DNA of 39,278 nucleotides from Actinomycetota bacterium (lineage in GTDB: Bacteria; Actinomycetota; Acidimicrobiia; IMCC26256; PALSA-610), in contig SXJP01000030.1 of the NCBI GenBank assembly GCA_005779395.1, positions 1 to 39,278 of the forward strand, in the 5' to 3' direction. Under the pieces are notes generated by a model. That model saw only the letters and a program-made list of their open reading frames with translations, searched no databases and was not told the origin of the DNA. Of the stretch, positions 25,078 through 32,570 are shown piece by piece (position 1 is the stretch's first letter; each line of letters starts with the position of its first letter). Both the position numbers and the translations under genes were made by a program.

Positions 25078-26025
25078 CTAACCGAACCAGACGCTTTTAC
25101 GTGTACGCAACATGTCGTAGAGCGCATCTTGAATTTCGGTGCGCACGCTCTCGGTGGCATCCATGACTCGACTGCGCGAGTAGCGCTCTTCGTCTGGCTC
25201 ATCTGAGAAGTAGATGGGAGGGAGCACACGGATCTTGAACTTGCTAGGGAAGTAGCCGACAGCTCCGAGAAGTGGACCGAGCGCGAGCATGTTCGCTGTG
25301 ATTGGGAAATATGGGATGCCAGTTAGTCGCGCCAGAGGCTTGTTTTTCCAGATGATCGGCATGGATTCTTCTGCGCCAACAACAGCGATAGGGATGATCG
25401 GCACCCCGGCGCGCATCGCGATCTCTACGAAGCCTCCGCGCCCGAAGCGCGCTAGCTGATAGCGATCTTTATATAGTTTGCCGGTGCCTTTTGCACCCTC
25501 GGGAAACACGAGAACTAGCTCTTTGTCGTCTTTGAGGAGCCGGTAGGCATTGTCTGGGTTCGCCGCGACTCCGCCGACGCGAGACCACATCGTCCCGACA
25601 ACTGGCATGCGTCGAAACAAGTATTCGGCTAACCCGTAAACAGGCCTGCCGAGGTCGCGCTCGATGCCGTGCATGATTGCAGGTGCATCACTCGGAATGG
25701 CGCCAGCATGGTTCGCGACGAGTAGCGCGCCACCCTCTTTCGGCAGGTTTTCGAATCCTTCCCATTCGACCCGAAACCAGTGCTTGTAGAGCGGTTCGTA
25801 TATCGAGCGAACTATCGACCGTGTTTTTTCACTACGCCCCCAGCGGTCGACGTCGGACCGGCGAGGCGAATCGAATCGTGCAGGGGAGGCTTCTGGTCGC
25901 CCATTTTGGTTACCGGTAAAAGGCACGGGAACGAGTTCTGCGGGTGGCGTGAACGCGATGTCCGTTGCGCCGTTGCGCTCGGCATGTTGAGCGGCTTCAA
26001 TTTCTTGTTCGCCCTCGCGTTCCAT
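25078..26025 (-). CDS. Lysophospholipid/diacylglycerol acyltransferase family protein (Rv0502-like)
   Basis: The 315-residue protein has a hydrophilic N-terminal extension (about 1-75) and an LPLAT domain. The acceptor motif is NHAGAIPSDAP, the longer H-x6-D form typical of the MGAT/DGAT-like branch, and the second motif is FPEGAKGTGKLYKDRYQLARFGRGGF. These enzymes transfer acyl groups from acyl-CoA or acyl-ACP to glycerol-phosphate or related lipids at the inner membrane face. ATG at 26023-26025 is preceded by AGG at normal spacing. It is the first gene of a two-gene operon with the GalE2-like SDR. The 71-bp gap to the MATE gene has no terminator that I can see. Confidence 0.87.
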   Translation of the reverse strand: MEREGEQEIEAAQHAERNGATDIAFTPPAELVPVPFTGNQNGRPEASPARFDSPRRSDVDRWGRSEKTRSIVRSIYEPLYKHWFRVEWEGFENLPKEGGALLVANHAGAIPSDAPAIMHGIERDLGRPVYGLAEYLFRRMPVVGTMWSRVGGVAANPDNAYRLLKDDKELVLVFPEGAKGTGKLYKDRYQLARFGRGGFVEIAMRAGVPIIPIAVVGAEESMPIIWKNKPLARLTGIPYFPITANMLALGPLLGAVGYFPSKFKIRVLPPIYFSDEPDEERYSRSRVMDATESVRTEIQDALYDMLRTRKSVWFG

Positions 26026-26096
26026 ATCGCCTATTGCACACGCTCAGAGGGTCAAATGACAAACCGAAGTCGCTTGCTTAGCTGTCCGAGGGCCGC

Positions 26097-27443
26097 TTAG
26101 GTACGACAAGCTCCGGTTATTAGCCACTTGTCTGTCCGATAACGCGCGCCAAGTCCGATTATTCGGGCGAAAAGGAAAACGCCGAGGGCGAGCCAAAGAG
26201 CGTTGAGGCCAGCCTCGGTGACGGTCACATATATCGCGCAGGGCAGGAACGCCAGGGTTGCACCGAGCATTGCGAGCGCGAGATAACGCGTTTCTCCGGA
26301 ACCGATGAGAATCCCGTCGAGCACGAAAGCGATCGCACCGATTGGTTGCAACAACGCGACTATAAACAGAACGCTCTTGAGCGCATCTTGTACTTGTTTG
26401 TCGTTGGTGAAGATCGATGCAAGCGGTTCTCGTAACGCCACGACTATGGCCGCGGCAAGGATGCCTGTCACGACCGCGAATTGCAGCATTCGTCGCGTCA
26501 TCTGTCGAGCGCCGACAGGATCGGCTGCGCCGAGATATTTTCCGACGATTGACTGACCAGCGATAGAGACAGCATCTAGCGCGAACGAGAGAAATAACCA
26601 GATTTGGAACGCGATTTGGTGTGCCGCAATCGCGGTGTCCGAGATTCTGGCGGCGAGCGAAGTCGTAATCGTGAACGCGGCGATGAGCGCAGCGGTACGC
26701 ATCATTAGGTGGATGCCGACGCGCGCCGTACGGAATACTGCTGCGAAGTCTGGACGAATACGACCCTGCACTCGTCTCCGATGCCGGTCGATGAGCACAA
26801 GAAATGCAACCGCACTCAATGCCTGCACGATGACGGTGCCCCACGCCGAGCCTGCGACCCCCCAGTCGAATCCGTAGACGAAGACAAGTTCGATGATGAG
26901 GTTCGCTACGTTTGCGATTACAGCGATAACTAGTGGAGTGCGCCCATCTTGCGTGCCGCGCAAGTAGCCCACGCCAGCCAACATGATCATCAGCATTGGT
27001 GCACCGATCAAGCTGATACGGATGTAGGTGAGCGCATAGGGACGTATCGCATCCGATGCGCCCATGACATCGACGACCGTGGGAGCGAGCACTAGGCCAA
27101 CAACGGTGATTGCCGTGCCGAGGCCGAGCGCAAGCCAGAGTCCGGCCAAGCCTTGCTCAACCGCTCGTCTCGGCTCTGTTGCTCCGATCCAGCGCGCCAC
27201 AGCCGCGGTGGTGTTGTAGGCCAAGAAGTGAAAGATCCCGAATGCCCACGCCAGGTACGCGCCAGCAATTGCGACGCCTGCTAGTTGGTCCCGCCCGAGG
27301 TGTCCGACGATAGCTGTGTCGACAAGAACATAAAAAGGCTCTGCAGTAAGTGCAAAAAACGTGGGGACGGCGAGGCGCATTATCTCCTTGTCTGTTGGTC
27401 GCAACAATTTCATCATGGGACTTGCAAAAATAATCGTCGGCAT
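26097..27443 (-). CDS. MATE family efflux transporter, DinF-like
   Basis: The 448-residue integral membrane protein has about 12 hydrophobic segments in two related halves. Signatures are AEPFYVLVDTAIVGHLGRDQLAGVAIA near residues 34-60 and, in the second half, ALDAVSIAGQSIVGKYLGA. MATE proteins export drugs or metabolites in exchange for Na+ or H+; the DinF branch is common in actinobacteria. ATG at 27443 is used; internal ATGs at codons 10-11 (27416, 27413) are alternatives and fit the start of conservation (KLLRPTDKEIMRLAVP) better. No clear ribosome-binding site is seen for either. It is divergent from the small unknown gene at 27497. Confidence 0.92.
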   Translation of the reverse strand: MPTIIFASPMMKLLRPTDKEIMRLAVPTFFALTAEPFYVLVDTAIVGHLGRDQLAGVAIAGAYLAWAFGIFHFLAYNTTAAVARWIGATEPRRAVEQGLAGLWLALGLGTAITVVGLVLAPTVVDVMGASDAIRPYALTYIRISLIGAPMLMIMLAGVGYLRGTQDGRTPLVIAVIANVANLIIELVFVYGFDWGVAGSAWGTVIVQALSAVAFLVLIDRHRRRVQGRIRPDFAAVFRTARVGIHLMMRTAALIAAFTITTSLAARISDTAIAAHQIAFQIWLFLSFALDAVSIAGQSIVGKYLGAADPVGARQMTRRMLQFAVVTGILAAAIVVALREPLASIFTNDKQVQDALKSVLFIVALLQPIGAIAFVLDGILIGSGETRYLALAMLGATLAFLPCAIYVTVTEAGLNALWLALGVFLFARIIGLGARYRTDKWLITGACRT

Positions 27444-27496
27444 TGACTGAAGCTTGATGAGAGGTGAGTGTCGTAGGCGTATGGGATGATCAATTC

Positions 27497-27883
27497 ATGG
27501 CGAGGGGTATAGAGACAAAGAGAGCAGAAGCTGCGGTTGGCGGAGCTGGGGGTACTGGTTTGCCGCAGTTTGGCGCTCTGTCGTTCGCCCGAAGTGCTCG
27601 CTGCCTACAAGATGCTGCGAGAGCTGCTGGGCTCGTCGTGCCGGCATTTCGGAGCCCGCCGCGCCGCAGCGATGTCGATCGAACAATCCGACGTTTGCCG
27701 GGTGGCGCAGTAATCGCTGTAAGAGTCCGCGACCGGAGCGCGACGAGCATCCAAGCGGATATGGTCGAAGGCGTGATCGCAATGAACCGACTTACGGGTG
27801 CCGCAGCAAAAAACATGCGGGCGTTGCTCGTCCGGGCGTTGGCTCAGGTAGTCCCTGTCGCCGAGTTGTCCGAAGCTGCCTGA
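27497..27883 (+). CDS. Unknown protein, 128 aa
   Basis: I do not recognise this protein. The 128-residue product begins MARGIETKRAEAAVGGAG. It has a mid-section with the look of a short beta-sheet (GGAVIAVRVRDRSATSIQADMVEGVIAMNRL) and a C-terminal helix (AKNMRALLVRALAQVVPVAEL). It has no signal, membrane segment or Cys/His cluster. A GTG at 27464 in the same frame would add 11 residues, but ATG at 27497 starts a more natural basic N-terminus. Codon usage is consistent with a real gene. It lies between MATE (divergent) and tRNA-Leu, 50 bases upstream of the latter. Confidence 0.55.
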   Translation: MARGIETKRAEAAVGGAGGTGLPQFGALSFARSARCLQDAARAAGLVVPAFRSPPRRSDVDRTIRRLPGGAVIAVRVRDRSATSIQADMVEGVIAMNRLTGAAAKNMRALLVRALAQVVPVAELSEAA

Positions 27884-27933
27884 CGCTTCAGCAGTCTGTG
27901 TTGCTTAGTCGTATCCTTGCATCGAGCAACAGT

Positions 27934-28021
27934 GCCCGGGTGGCGGAATGGCAGACGCAGGCGGCTTAAACCCGCCGGCTCCGGATGGGGCTTACGGGTT
28001 CGAGTCCCGTCCCGGGCACCA
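27934..28021 (+). tRNA. tRNA-Leu (anticodon TAA)
   Basis: The acceptor GCCCGGG (27934-27940) pairs with CCCGGGC (28011-28017). Discriminator A28018 is followed by an encoded CCA (28019-28021). The anticodon stem GGCGG/CCGCC encloses the loop CTTAAAC with TAA at 27967-27969. A long variable arm (GGCTCCGGATGGGGCTT region) and the T arm ACGGG-TTCGAGT-CCCGT are typical of a class II tRNA. It reads UUA and by wobble UUG. A TATCCT box at 27912-27917 may be its -10 element. tRNA-Leu genes are frequent island insertion sites, and accessory-type genes start just downstream. Confidence 0.96.
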
Positions 28022-28035
28022 CACGTGACGACATC

Positions 28036-28084
28036 GCTCGCTAGTCACAAATGTCAGGTTTTCTTGACGATGACACTGGCGAGT
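28036..28084. other. Imperfect hairpin downstream of tRNA-Leu
   Basis: CTCGCTAGT (28037-28045) pairs with ACTGGCGAG (28075-28083) through one G-T wobble. An internal loop follows, then GTCA (28053-28056) pairs with TGAC (28065-28068) around the loop GGTTTTCT. No T-run follows, so it is not a classic terminator. It could be a tRNA-processing or recombination-site structure; role unknown. Confidence 0.4.
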
Positions 28085-28103
28085 TGTCTTGGATCTATGG
28101 GGA

Positions 28104-28125
28104 CGGAGCTGCGCCGCGGGCTCCG
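28104..28125. other. Short GC-rich hairpin before the 23-bp repeats
   Basis: CGGAGC (28104-28109) and GCTCCG (28120-28125) are exact inverted repeats around a 10-base GC-rich loop. The following bases CGAAAAAGCC give no T-run on the + strand. The 28022-28247 interval otherwise holds no gene, only the other hairpin and the tandem repeats. Confidence 0.35.
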
Positions 28126-28150
28126 CGAAAAAGCCGCTGGTGTAACTAAT

Positions 28151-28242
28151 CCGACGAAACCGATACTCAGAGGCCGACGAAACCGCTACTAACGCCCCGA
28201 CAAAACCGATAGTCAGAGGCCGACAAAACCGATAGTCTATTT
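28151..28242 (+). repeat. Four 23-bp tandem direct repeats upstream of DUF4143 gene
   Basis: Four contiguous units of exactly 23 bases start at 28151, 28174, 28197 and 28220, sharing the core CCGACRAAACCGMTASTMA. Units 1 and 3 differ at only two positions. Unit 2 diverges in its last third, and unit 4 keeps the first 18 bases and then runs into TATTTCTGGT just before the ATG at 28248. There are no spacers, so it is not a CRISPR. A 23-bp period is about 2.2 helical turns, so protein-bound copies would be only slightly rotated. A TAGTCT box inside unit 4, nine bases before the ATG, could be a -10 element. The array looks like an operator for the adjacent gene. Confidence 0.85.
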
Positions 28243-28247
28243 CTGGT

Positions 28248-29441
28248 ATGGATTATCTCCCTCGTATCGGCGACGCCGAACTCACTCGACTGCTCAGTAC
28301 AAGCCCGATCGTCATGCTCGATGGCGCCCGTGCGACTGGCAAGACAACTAGTGCGGTTCGTGTTGCAGCATCTGAGTTGAGACTTCCTCGCGACCTCGCA
28401 ATGCTTCAGTCCGATCCAGTAGCTGTGCTTCGCAACCTCAAAAAGCCAGCGCTAGTCGATGAGTGGCAACTCGCTGGCGTTGATCTCCTTTGGGCGCTCA
28501 AGGAGATCGTCGACGATGATCCCACTCCAGGCTCCTTCATATTGACGGGTTCCGTCGAGCCTGAGTCGCTCGGTCCTACGTATCCGTTGGCTGGCCGAGC
28601 CGCTCGCCTGGTTTGGCGGCCGATGAGCGTTCGCGAAATTGCTGGTGCTGGTGGCGCGCAGTTGTGGATAGACCGCCTCGCCAACGGAGACTTGTATACG
28701 CCCTCGAACACGGCCGATCCGACCGCCATCGACCTACTGACACGTTCGGGATTTCCTGCCGTGAGGACGCTCGGCGATCCCAGACCCGCCTTGCACGCAT
28801 ACGCGGACTCGATTGCTCAACGCTCGATTGAGGAACGCAGGGACGCTGTTGGTGTCGGTCGGCTGCTTCGCGTCCTTGCTGAACTCGAATGCTTGGTCGT
28901 TCCTGAGGAAAGGGTTTGGCGGGCGGCCGATATCAACAGAGCGACTTGCGTGAGCTACCAGGCGATGTTGCAACGCACGCACGTGGTCCAGCCTTCGAAT
29001 GCGTGGCTTACGAATCGACTGAAGCGCATGACAGCCATGTCGAAAAGGTATTTCGCTGACACGGCCCTAGCGCTCGCCGTAGCTGGGATTAGCGCAGAGC
29101 AGTTGCGCCTTGATCCCACTATCGCTGGCCGGTATTTCGACTCGTTCATAGCGTGTCAGCTGCGGCCCGAAATCGACGCCAAGCGGGCAACGATGCATCA
29201 CATGCGAAGCAAAGGTGGCGAACACGAAATCGATATCGTGATTGAGTCAGCTGGCAAGATCTTTGCCTTCGAAGTTAAGGCTGGTGTTCGGCCAGTCCCT
29301 GCTGACGCGAAGCACCTGCAATGGCTTCAGAGTGAAATCAGCGATTCCCTGATAGCAGCGGCCGTAATTCATCGAGGTGCGAGCACATGGGAACTCGTAC
29401 CGGGGATCTGGGCTTTGCCTGCGAGTTCGATTTGGTCGTGA
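28248..29441 (+). CDS. ATP-binding protein, AAA_14 plus DUF4143
   Basis: The 397-residue protein has an AAA_14 ATPase domain. Walker A is GARATGKT at 26-33, Walker B is ALVDEW with Asp71-Glu72, and a sensor-like LTGS follows near 100. The C-terminal DUF4143 region contains a winged-helix-like stretch (ADINRATCVSYQAMLQRTHVV, then KRMTAMSKRYFADTALA) and a PD-(D/E)xK-like pattern, GGEHEIDIVIES...IFAFEVKAG (about 325-348). Such proteins are widespread, patchily distributed and of unknown function. ATG at 28248 has no ribosome-binding site, and a TAGTCT box nine bases upstream suggests leaderless expression. It is preceded by the 23-bp repeats and follows tRNA-Leu, a setting that suggests an acquired cassette. 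Confidence 0.88.
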   Translation: MDYLPRIGDAELTRLLSTSPIVMLDGARATGKTTSAVRVAASELRLPRDLAMLQSDPVAVLRNLKKPALVDEWQLAGVDLLWALKEIVDDDPTPGSFILTGSVEPESLGPTYPLAGRAARLVWRPMSVREIAGAGGAQLWIDRLANGDLYTPSNTADPTAIDLLTRSGFPAVRTLGDPRPALHAYADSIAQRSIEERRDAVGVGRLLRVLAELECLVVPEERVWRAADINRATCVSYQAMLQRTHVVQPSNAWLTNRLKRMTAMSKRYFADTALALAVAGISAEQLRLDPTIAGRYFDSFIACQLRPEIDAKRATMHHMRSKGGEHEIDIVIESAGKIFAFEVKAGVRPVPADAKHLQWLQSEISDSLIAAAVIHRGASTWELVPGIWALPASSIWS

Positions 29442-29485
29442 GCGCCGACGCTCCGCTGCCCTCGATGTTTAGAAACCCGCTCTAT

Positions 29486-31285
29486 TCAGTCGCCGAGTGC
29501 CTCGAGGAAACTCCAAGTTGTGGCAGCGACTTCAGAAGTCCTTAGCGGGCAGGTCGAAGCTGGCCGTTCGACGAAACTGACGGTATCGCTGTTCCTCGTG
29601 GCATAGGCAGTCGCAGTCGCGATTGCAGCGGCTGCCACATCTTCGGTGAATAGAGACATCGACTCAGCACATGGACTCAGGATGAAAACCTTGCGCACGC
29701 TCCCAGGGAGAGCGCTACGCAACTTGTTCAACTGGCGACTGGCGTCGTCTTGCCAGTCGCGCGACGTAGGCGGCAGCTGATCGCCCTCTATAAAACGGTC
29801 CATGATGTCTTCGTCTTCCATGAGGATGAAAACAGTGGTCGGGCTGTACGCGCCAGCGATGTCCTTGGCGATCGATCCGAGGATGCCACATCCGTACAAG
29901 TGACTACCTTCAGGGTCGAGTTGAGTCGTCAGCGCTGAAGCGCCACAATTGCGCCCGCCAACCGCGACTCCTACTGACTTCGAGCCATCGCGCCAGGTGC
30001 CACCGTGCAAATTGAGGTTGAAAGCATCGGCTCCGCCTACGACGAGCATGCGTTGGCCGCCAGAGTATTGACCAGCGAGGTCTGTATACATCGATAGATC
30101 AGGCTCTAGTTGAGCGGCTTTGGCTGTGTGTAGAACTACCTGACTAGTCACCGCGATCAGCACGGCAGTTACGGCCATCGTGATCCAAGGCCACCGCAAT
30201 CCTGGCTTGGCGTTGCGAACCGGTTGCTCTATCCATCGCCAGGAAACGTAGGACACTGCAATAGTGATGAGCGCCTGAGCGGTAACTAGAAGTGGCCTAG
30301 TCAAACCTGTCGCTTCAGCCGAAACGAACTCAATGACAAATACTTGGTAGAGATAAATGCCGTACGACCATGTTCCGATGCGTACGAGAAAGCGGTTCGA
30401 TAAGAACCGACTGGTGATTGTTGAGGGGCACCGTGCAGCGAGGATAATCGCGGCCGTCGACATTGCTACAGCGAGGAAACCTCCGTGATAGTGGTCGGAG
30501 TCTCCTGACCTCCAGGTTGCGAGTCCCCATATAAGCACTCCACCACCAATGAGGGCAAGCGCGTCTAGTCGTCGTTGCGTCGACTTGTCTGAGCGATTGG
30601 GTGAAGTAGACAGCAAGAGCGCTGTTAGCGCGCCAACCAGCAGCGCCAAGGAACGCGTATCAGTACCGAAATACGCGCGGGGATCGAGCGGTTCGTAGAG
30701 TCGAGTGGTCTGGATAGCCGCCCACAAGGCGCATAGCGAGACTGCGGCAACTAGCCAACGGCGCCCTAGCCGTTGTAGCAATACGAACGCAACGGGCCAG
30801 ACGATGTACCACTGCTCTTCAATCGCGAGTGACCAGGTGTGTTGGAGGAGCGATTCGGCGCCGCTGAGGGCATGAAAATTTTGGTAGTAGAGCAATGCCG
30901 GGATTACCGCAGAACGCAGATCGCCTTGTGTCGTTGCGTCGGAAAACAGTTTGCCGAGCACGACAGCTACCGCGATCGTCGTGAGTAACGCTGGTATTAG
31001 ACGTTTGAGGCGCCTCGCCCAAAAACGCCTCAGGCCAAGCTCTCCTGTGCGCTGGTGCTCGTTGAGCATCAGCGCAGTTATCAAGTAACCAGAGAGGACG
31101 AAGAAGATGTCGACTCCGATGAAACCCCCAAGGCTGGAAGTATGAACCGCGAAAACCATCGCGACGGCGACAGCGCGTAATCCGTCTAGGGCTGGTACAT
31201 GTGGCAACGTCGCGACCGGGGACTCAGCGCTTTCGGCGATGTCGACTCCTGTCGTCGCTACATCGCGGTTTATCGATGGTGGCAT
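29486..31285 (-). CDS. OafA-type membrane acyltransferase (AT3) with C-terminal degenerate SGNH-like domain
   Basis: The 599-residue protein has an acyltransferase-3 membrane domain (about 30-390, roughly 10-11 helices) with the family marks PALDGLRAVAVAMVFAVHT, GVDIFFVLSGYLIT, FWARRLKRLIPALL and HTWSLAIEEQWYIVWP. A C-terminal extracytoplasmic region (about 405-599) has the SGNH layout, but its first block reads VVGGAD (415-420) where an active enzyme has GDS, so the nucleophilic Ser is missing. AT3-SGNH proteins O-acetylate surface polysaccharides or lipids. The SGNH part here may only bind substrate. ATG at 31285. The 44-bp gap to the DUF4143 stop (convergent) has no terminator. Confidence 0.9.
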   Translation of the reverse strand: MPPSINRDVATTGVDIAESAESPVATLPHVPALDGLRAVAVAMVFAVHTSSLGGFIGVDIFFVLSGYLITALMLNEHQRTGELGLRRFWARRLKRLIPALLTTIAVAVVLGKLFSDATTQGDLRSAVIPALLYYQNFHALSGAESLLQHTWSLAIEEQWYIVWPVAFVLLQRLGRRWLVAAVSLCALWAAIQTTRLYEPLDPRAYFGTDTRSLALLVGALTALLLSTSPNRSDKSTQRRLDALALIGGGVLIWGLATWRSGDSDHYHGGFLAVAMSTAAIILAARCPSTITSRFLSNRFLVRIGTWSYGIYLYQVFVIEFVSAEATGLTRPLLVTAQALITIAVSYVSWRWIEQPVRNAKPGLRWPWITMAVTAVLIAVTSQVVLHTAKAAQLEPDLSMYTDLAGQYSGGQRMLVVGGADAFNLNLHGGTWRDGSKSVGVAVGGRNCGASALTTQLDPEGSHLYGCGILGSIAKDIAGAYSPTTVFILMEDEDIMDRFIEGDQLPPTSRDWQDDASRQLNKLRSALPGSVRKVFILSPCAESMSLFTEDVAAAAIATATAYATRNSDTVSFVERPASTCPLRTSEVAATTWSFLEALGD

Positions 31286-31350
31286 TCAACAACCCTAGTA
31301 ATGCACGTCGATCGAGTGGAGCCGATCACTTCGATGGCCACTTCGCAGAT

Positions 31351-32028
31351 CTACAGCACCGCTAACGGGTTCTTGCCGGTCAAACTCCCCGACATTGCAC
31401 TCGGGTGGAAACGGATGAACGCTTCTTGTTTGTGGAAAGCCTTCTGATTCCCGCTCGCGATGGCGCTCGGGTGAGCGGTTGCCGCGTGTCCGTAGGCGTA
31501 GGCCTGTGCACTGGTATCGGAGTCCCAGATCGAACACGTGGATAGGAACGGTGGTCTCGCGATACCAGTTGCCCAAATCAGGCCGTCCGCATTGATTGCT
31601 GCTCCTTCGGCTTTCGCGCTTGCGCGAAAGAATCGGGGTGTTTGGCTCAAGCGGAGTCGCGCTAGCGTCAGAACCACGACTGGGCCAACGTGATCAACGT
31701 TGCGCACCTTCGGAACGTTGTTATCGAGACCGGGCCACGTGCCGTGGGCGCGCAATGGCGACAAGCGAGCGGAAAGCCCCGACACAAACAGATCGTCGAA
31801 ACGAGAGTTCGAAGCGATGAAATTGTCGAGCACTCTCTCGTTGTCCCAGAAACCAATCAACGCGACTCGCCCAAGAGTCGGCGACTTCAACATTGACCCG
31901 CTTAGCGGAGCGGTGACACCAATGTCCGCGTGGCGCAGGCCAGCGACGTCGCGAGGCTTCGGCGGGCTCGACACAAGGCTCGGCACACGGGCCACGCCTA
32001 CATCTGCGATGTTCAACGAAACGATCAT
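31351..32028 (-). CDS. Spheroidene monooxygenase (CrtA)-like protein
   Basis: The 225-residue protein resembles CrtA-like proteins annotated as spheroidene monooxygenase. The C-terminal half has GLIWATGIARPPFLSTCSIWDSDTSAQAYAYG followed by AFHKQEAFIRFHPS, matching the ATGIG-PP-xxxxFSIWxS-xxxxAYAY pattern and the terminal FxRF of that group. The middle has RAHGTWPGLD. CrtA oxidises acyclic carotenoids in purple bacteria, but close homologues in organisms without that pathway have unknown substrates. No signal or membrane segment is seen. ATG at 32026-32028 has GAGG upstream and overlaps the DUF3293 stop (ATGA), so the two are coupled. An in-frame upstream ATG at 32064 lies inside DUF3293. Confidence 0.62.
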   Translation of the reverse strand: MIVSLNIADVGVARVPSLVSSPPKPRDVAGLRHADIGVTAPLSGSMLKSPTLGRVALIGFWDNERVLDNFIASNSRFDDLFVSGLSARLSPLRAHGTWPGLDNNVPKVRNVDHVGPVVVLTLARLRLSQTPRFFRASAKAEGAAINADGLIWATGIARPPFLSTCSIWDSDTSAQAYAYGHAATAHPSAIASGNQKAFHKQEAFIRFHPSAMSGSLTGKNPLAVL

Positions 32029-32432
32029 GAGTTCCGCCTCGAGATACGCCATGAGTTGTCGCAACGAATGACGGTCTGATCTGTTGACGTGATTTCAAAA
32101 ATTGCGACCTGACCGTACTTTGCGCCAAGTTCGAGCGCAACGTCTTCGGTGATACCCGTGCAGGCCCAACTCTCTTCTGCGTGATCAGAATCTGGATCGC
32201 TCCCGAGCGCGCTCACGGGCGTCGCTCCGAGAGCGTGGAGATCGTCGCGGAGCACTTCGTTTCTCGCGCGATTTGTTTCGAGACTTGGTCGCTCGTCGCC
32301 CGGGTTCCAGGCTGTAATCACGTAGACAGGCCCACGAGCAACGAGTGTCGACAGCACAGATACAACGAAGTCATCGCCTTCCAAGACGGTGACGTCGGTC
32401 TTGAGGTACGAGAAAAGAATGTCGCGAATCAT
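32025..32432 (-). CDS. DUF3293 domain-containing protein
   Basis: The 135-residue protein fits DUF3293: VYVITAWNPGDERPSLETNRARNEVLRDDLHALG in the middle, then SDHAEESWACTG, and KYGQVAIFEITSTDQTVIRC at the end. No enzymatic role is established for the family. It is first in a two-gene unit with the CrtA-like gene (ATGA overlap) and divergent from the beta-helix surface protein. ATG at 32432. The interval 32433-32570 must contain promoters for both directions, but no clear -10/-35 pair was identified. Confidence 0.72.
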   Translation of the reverse strand: MIRDILFSYLKTDVTVLEGDDFVVSVLSTLVARGPVYVITAWNPGDERPSLETNRARNEVLRDDLHALGATPVSALGSDPDSDHAEESWACTGITEDVALELGAKYGQVAIFEITSTDQTVIRCDNSWRISRRNS

Positions 32433-32570
32433 TGCGGTTAGCCTGAGTCGTCGAAATTGGAGCGTCTAGTTGGCGGTGCGATCATCTAGCCGATCCATAG
32501 TGAGTAAGATGTTATGTCTAATAGCTTCTGGTTACCATCGCACGGTTACGGTGGGTTTGGAGTCCATGCT

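Noticed and set aside
27917..28192. Plus-strand ORF of 91 codons covering tRNA-Leu and the repeats
   Set aside because: It translates the tRNA gene, has no family resemblance, and is a chance open frame.
28151..28242. CRISPR-like repeat cluster
   Set aside because: The four 23-bp units are directly contiguous with no spacers, and no cas genes are present.
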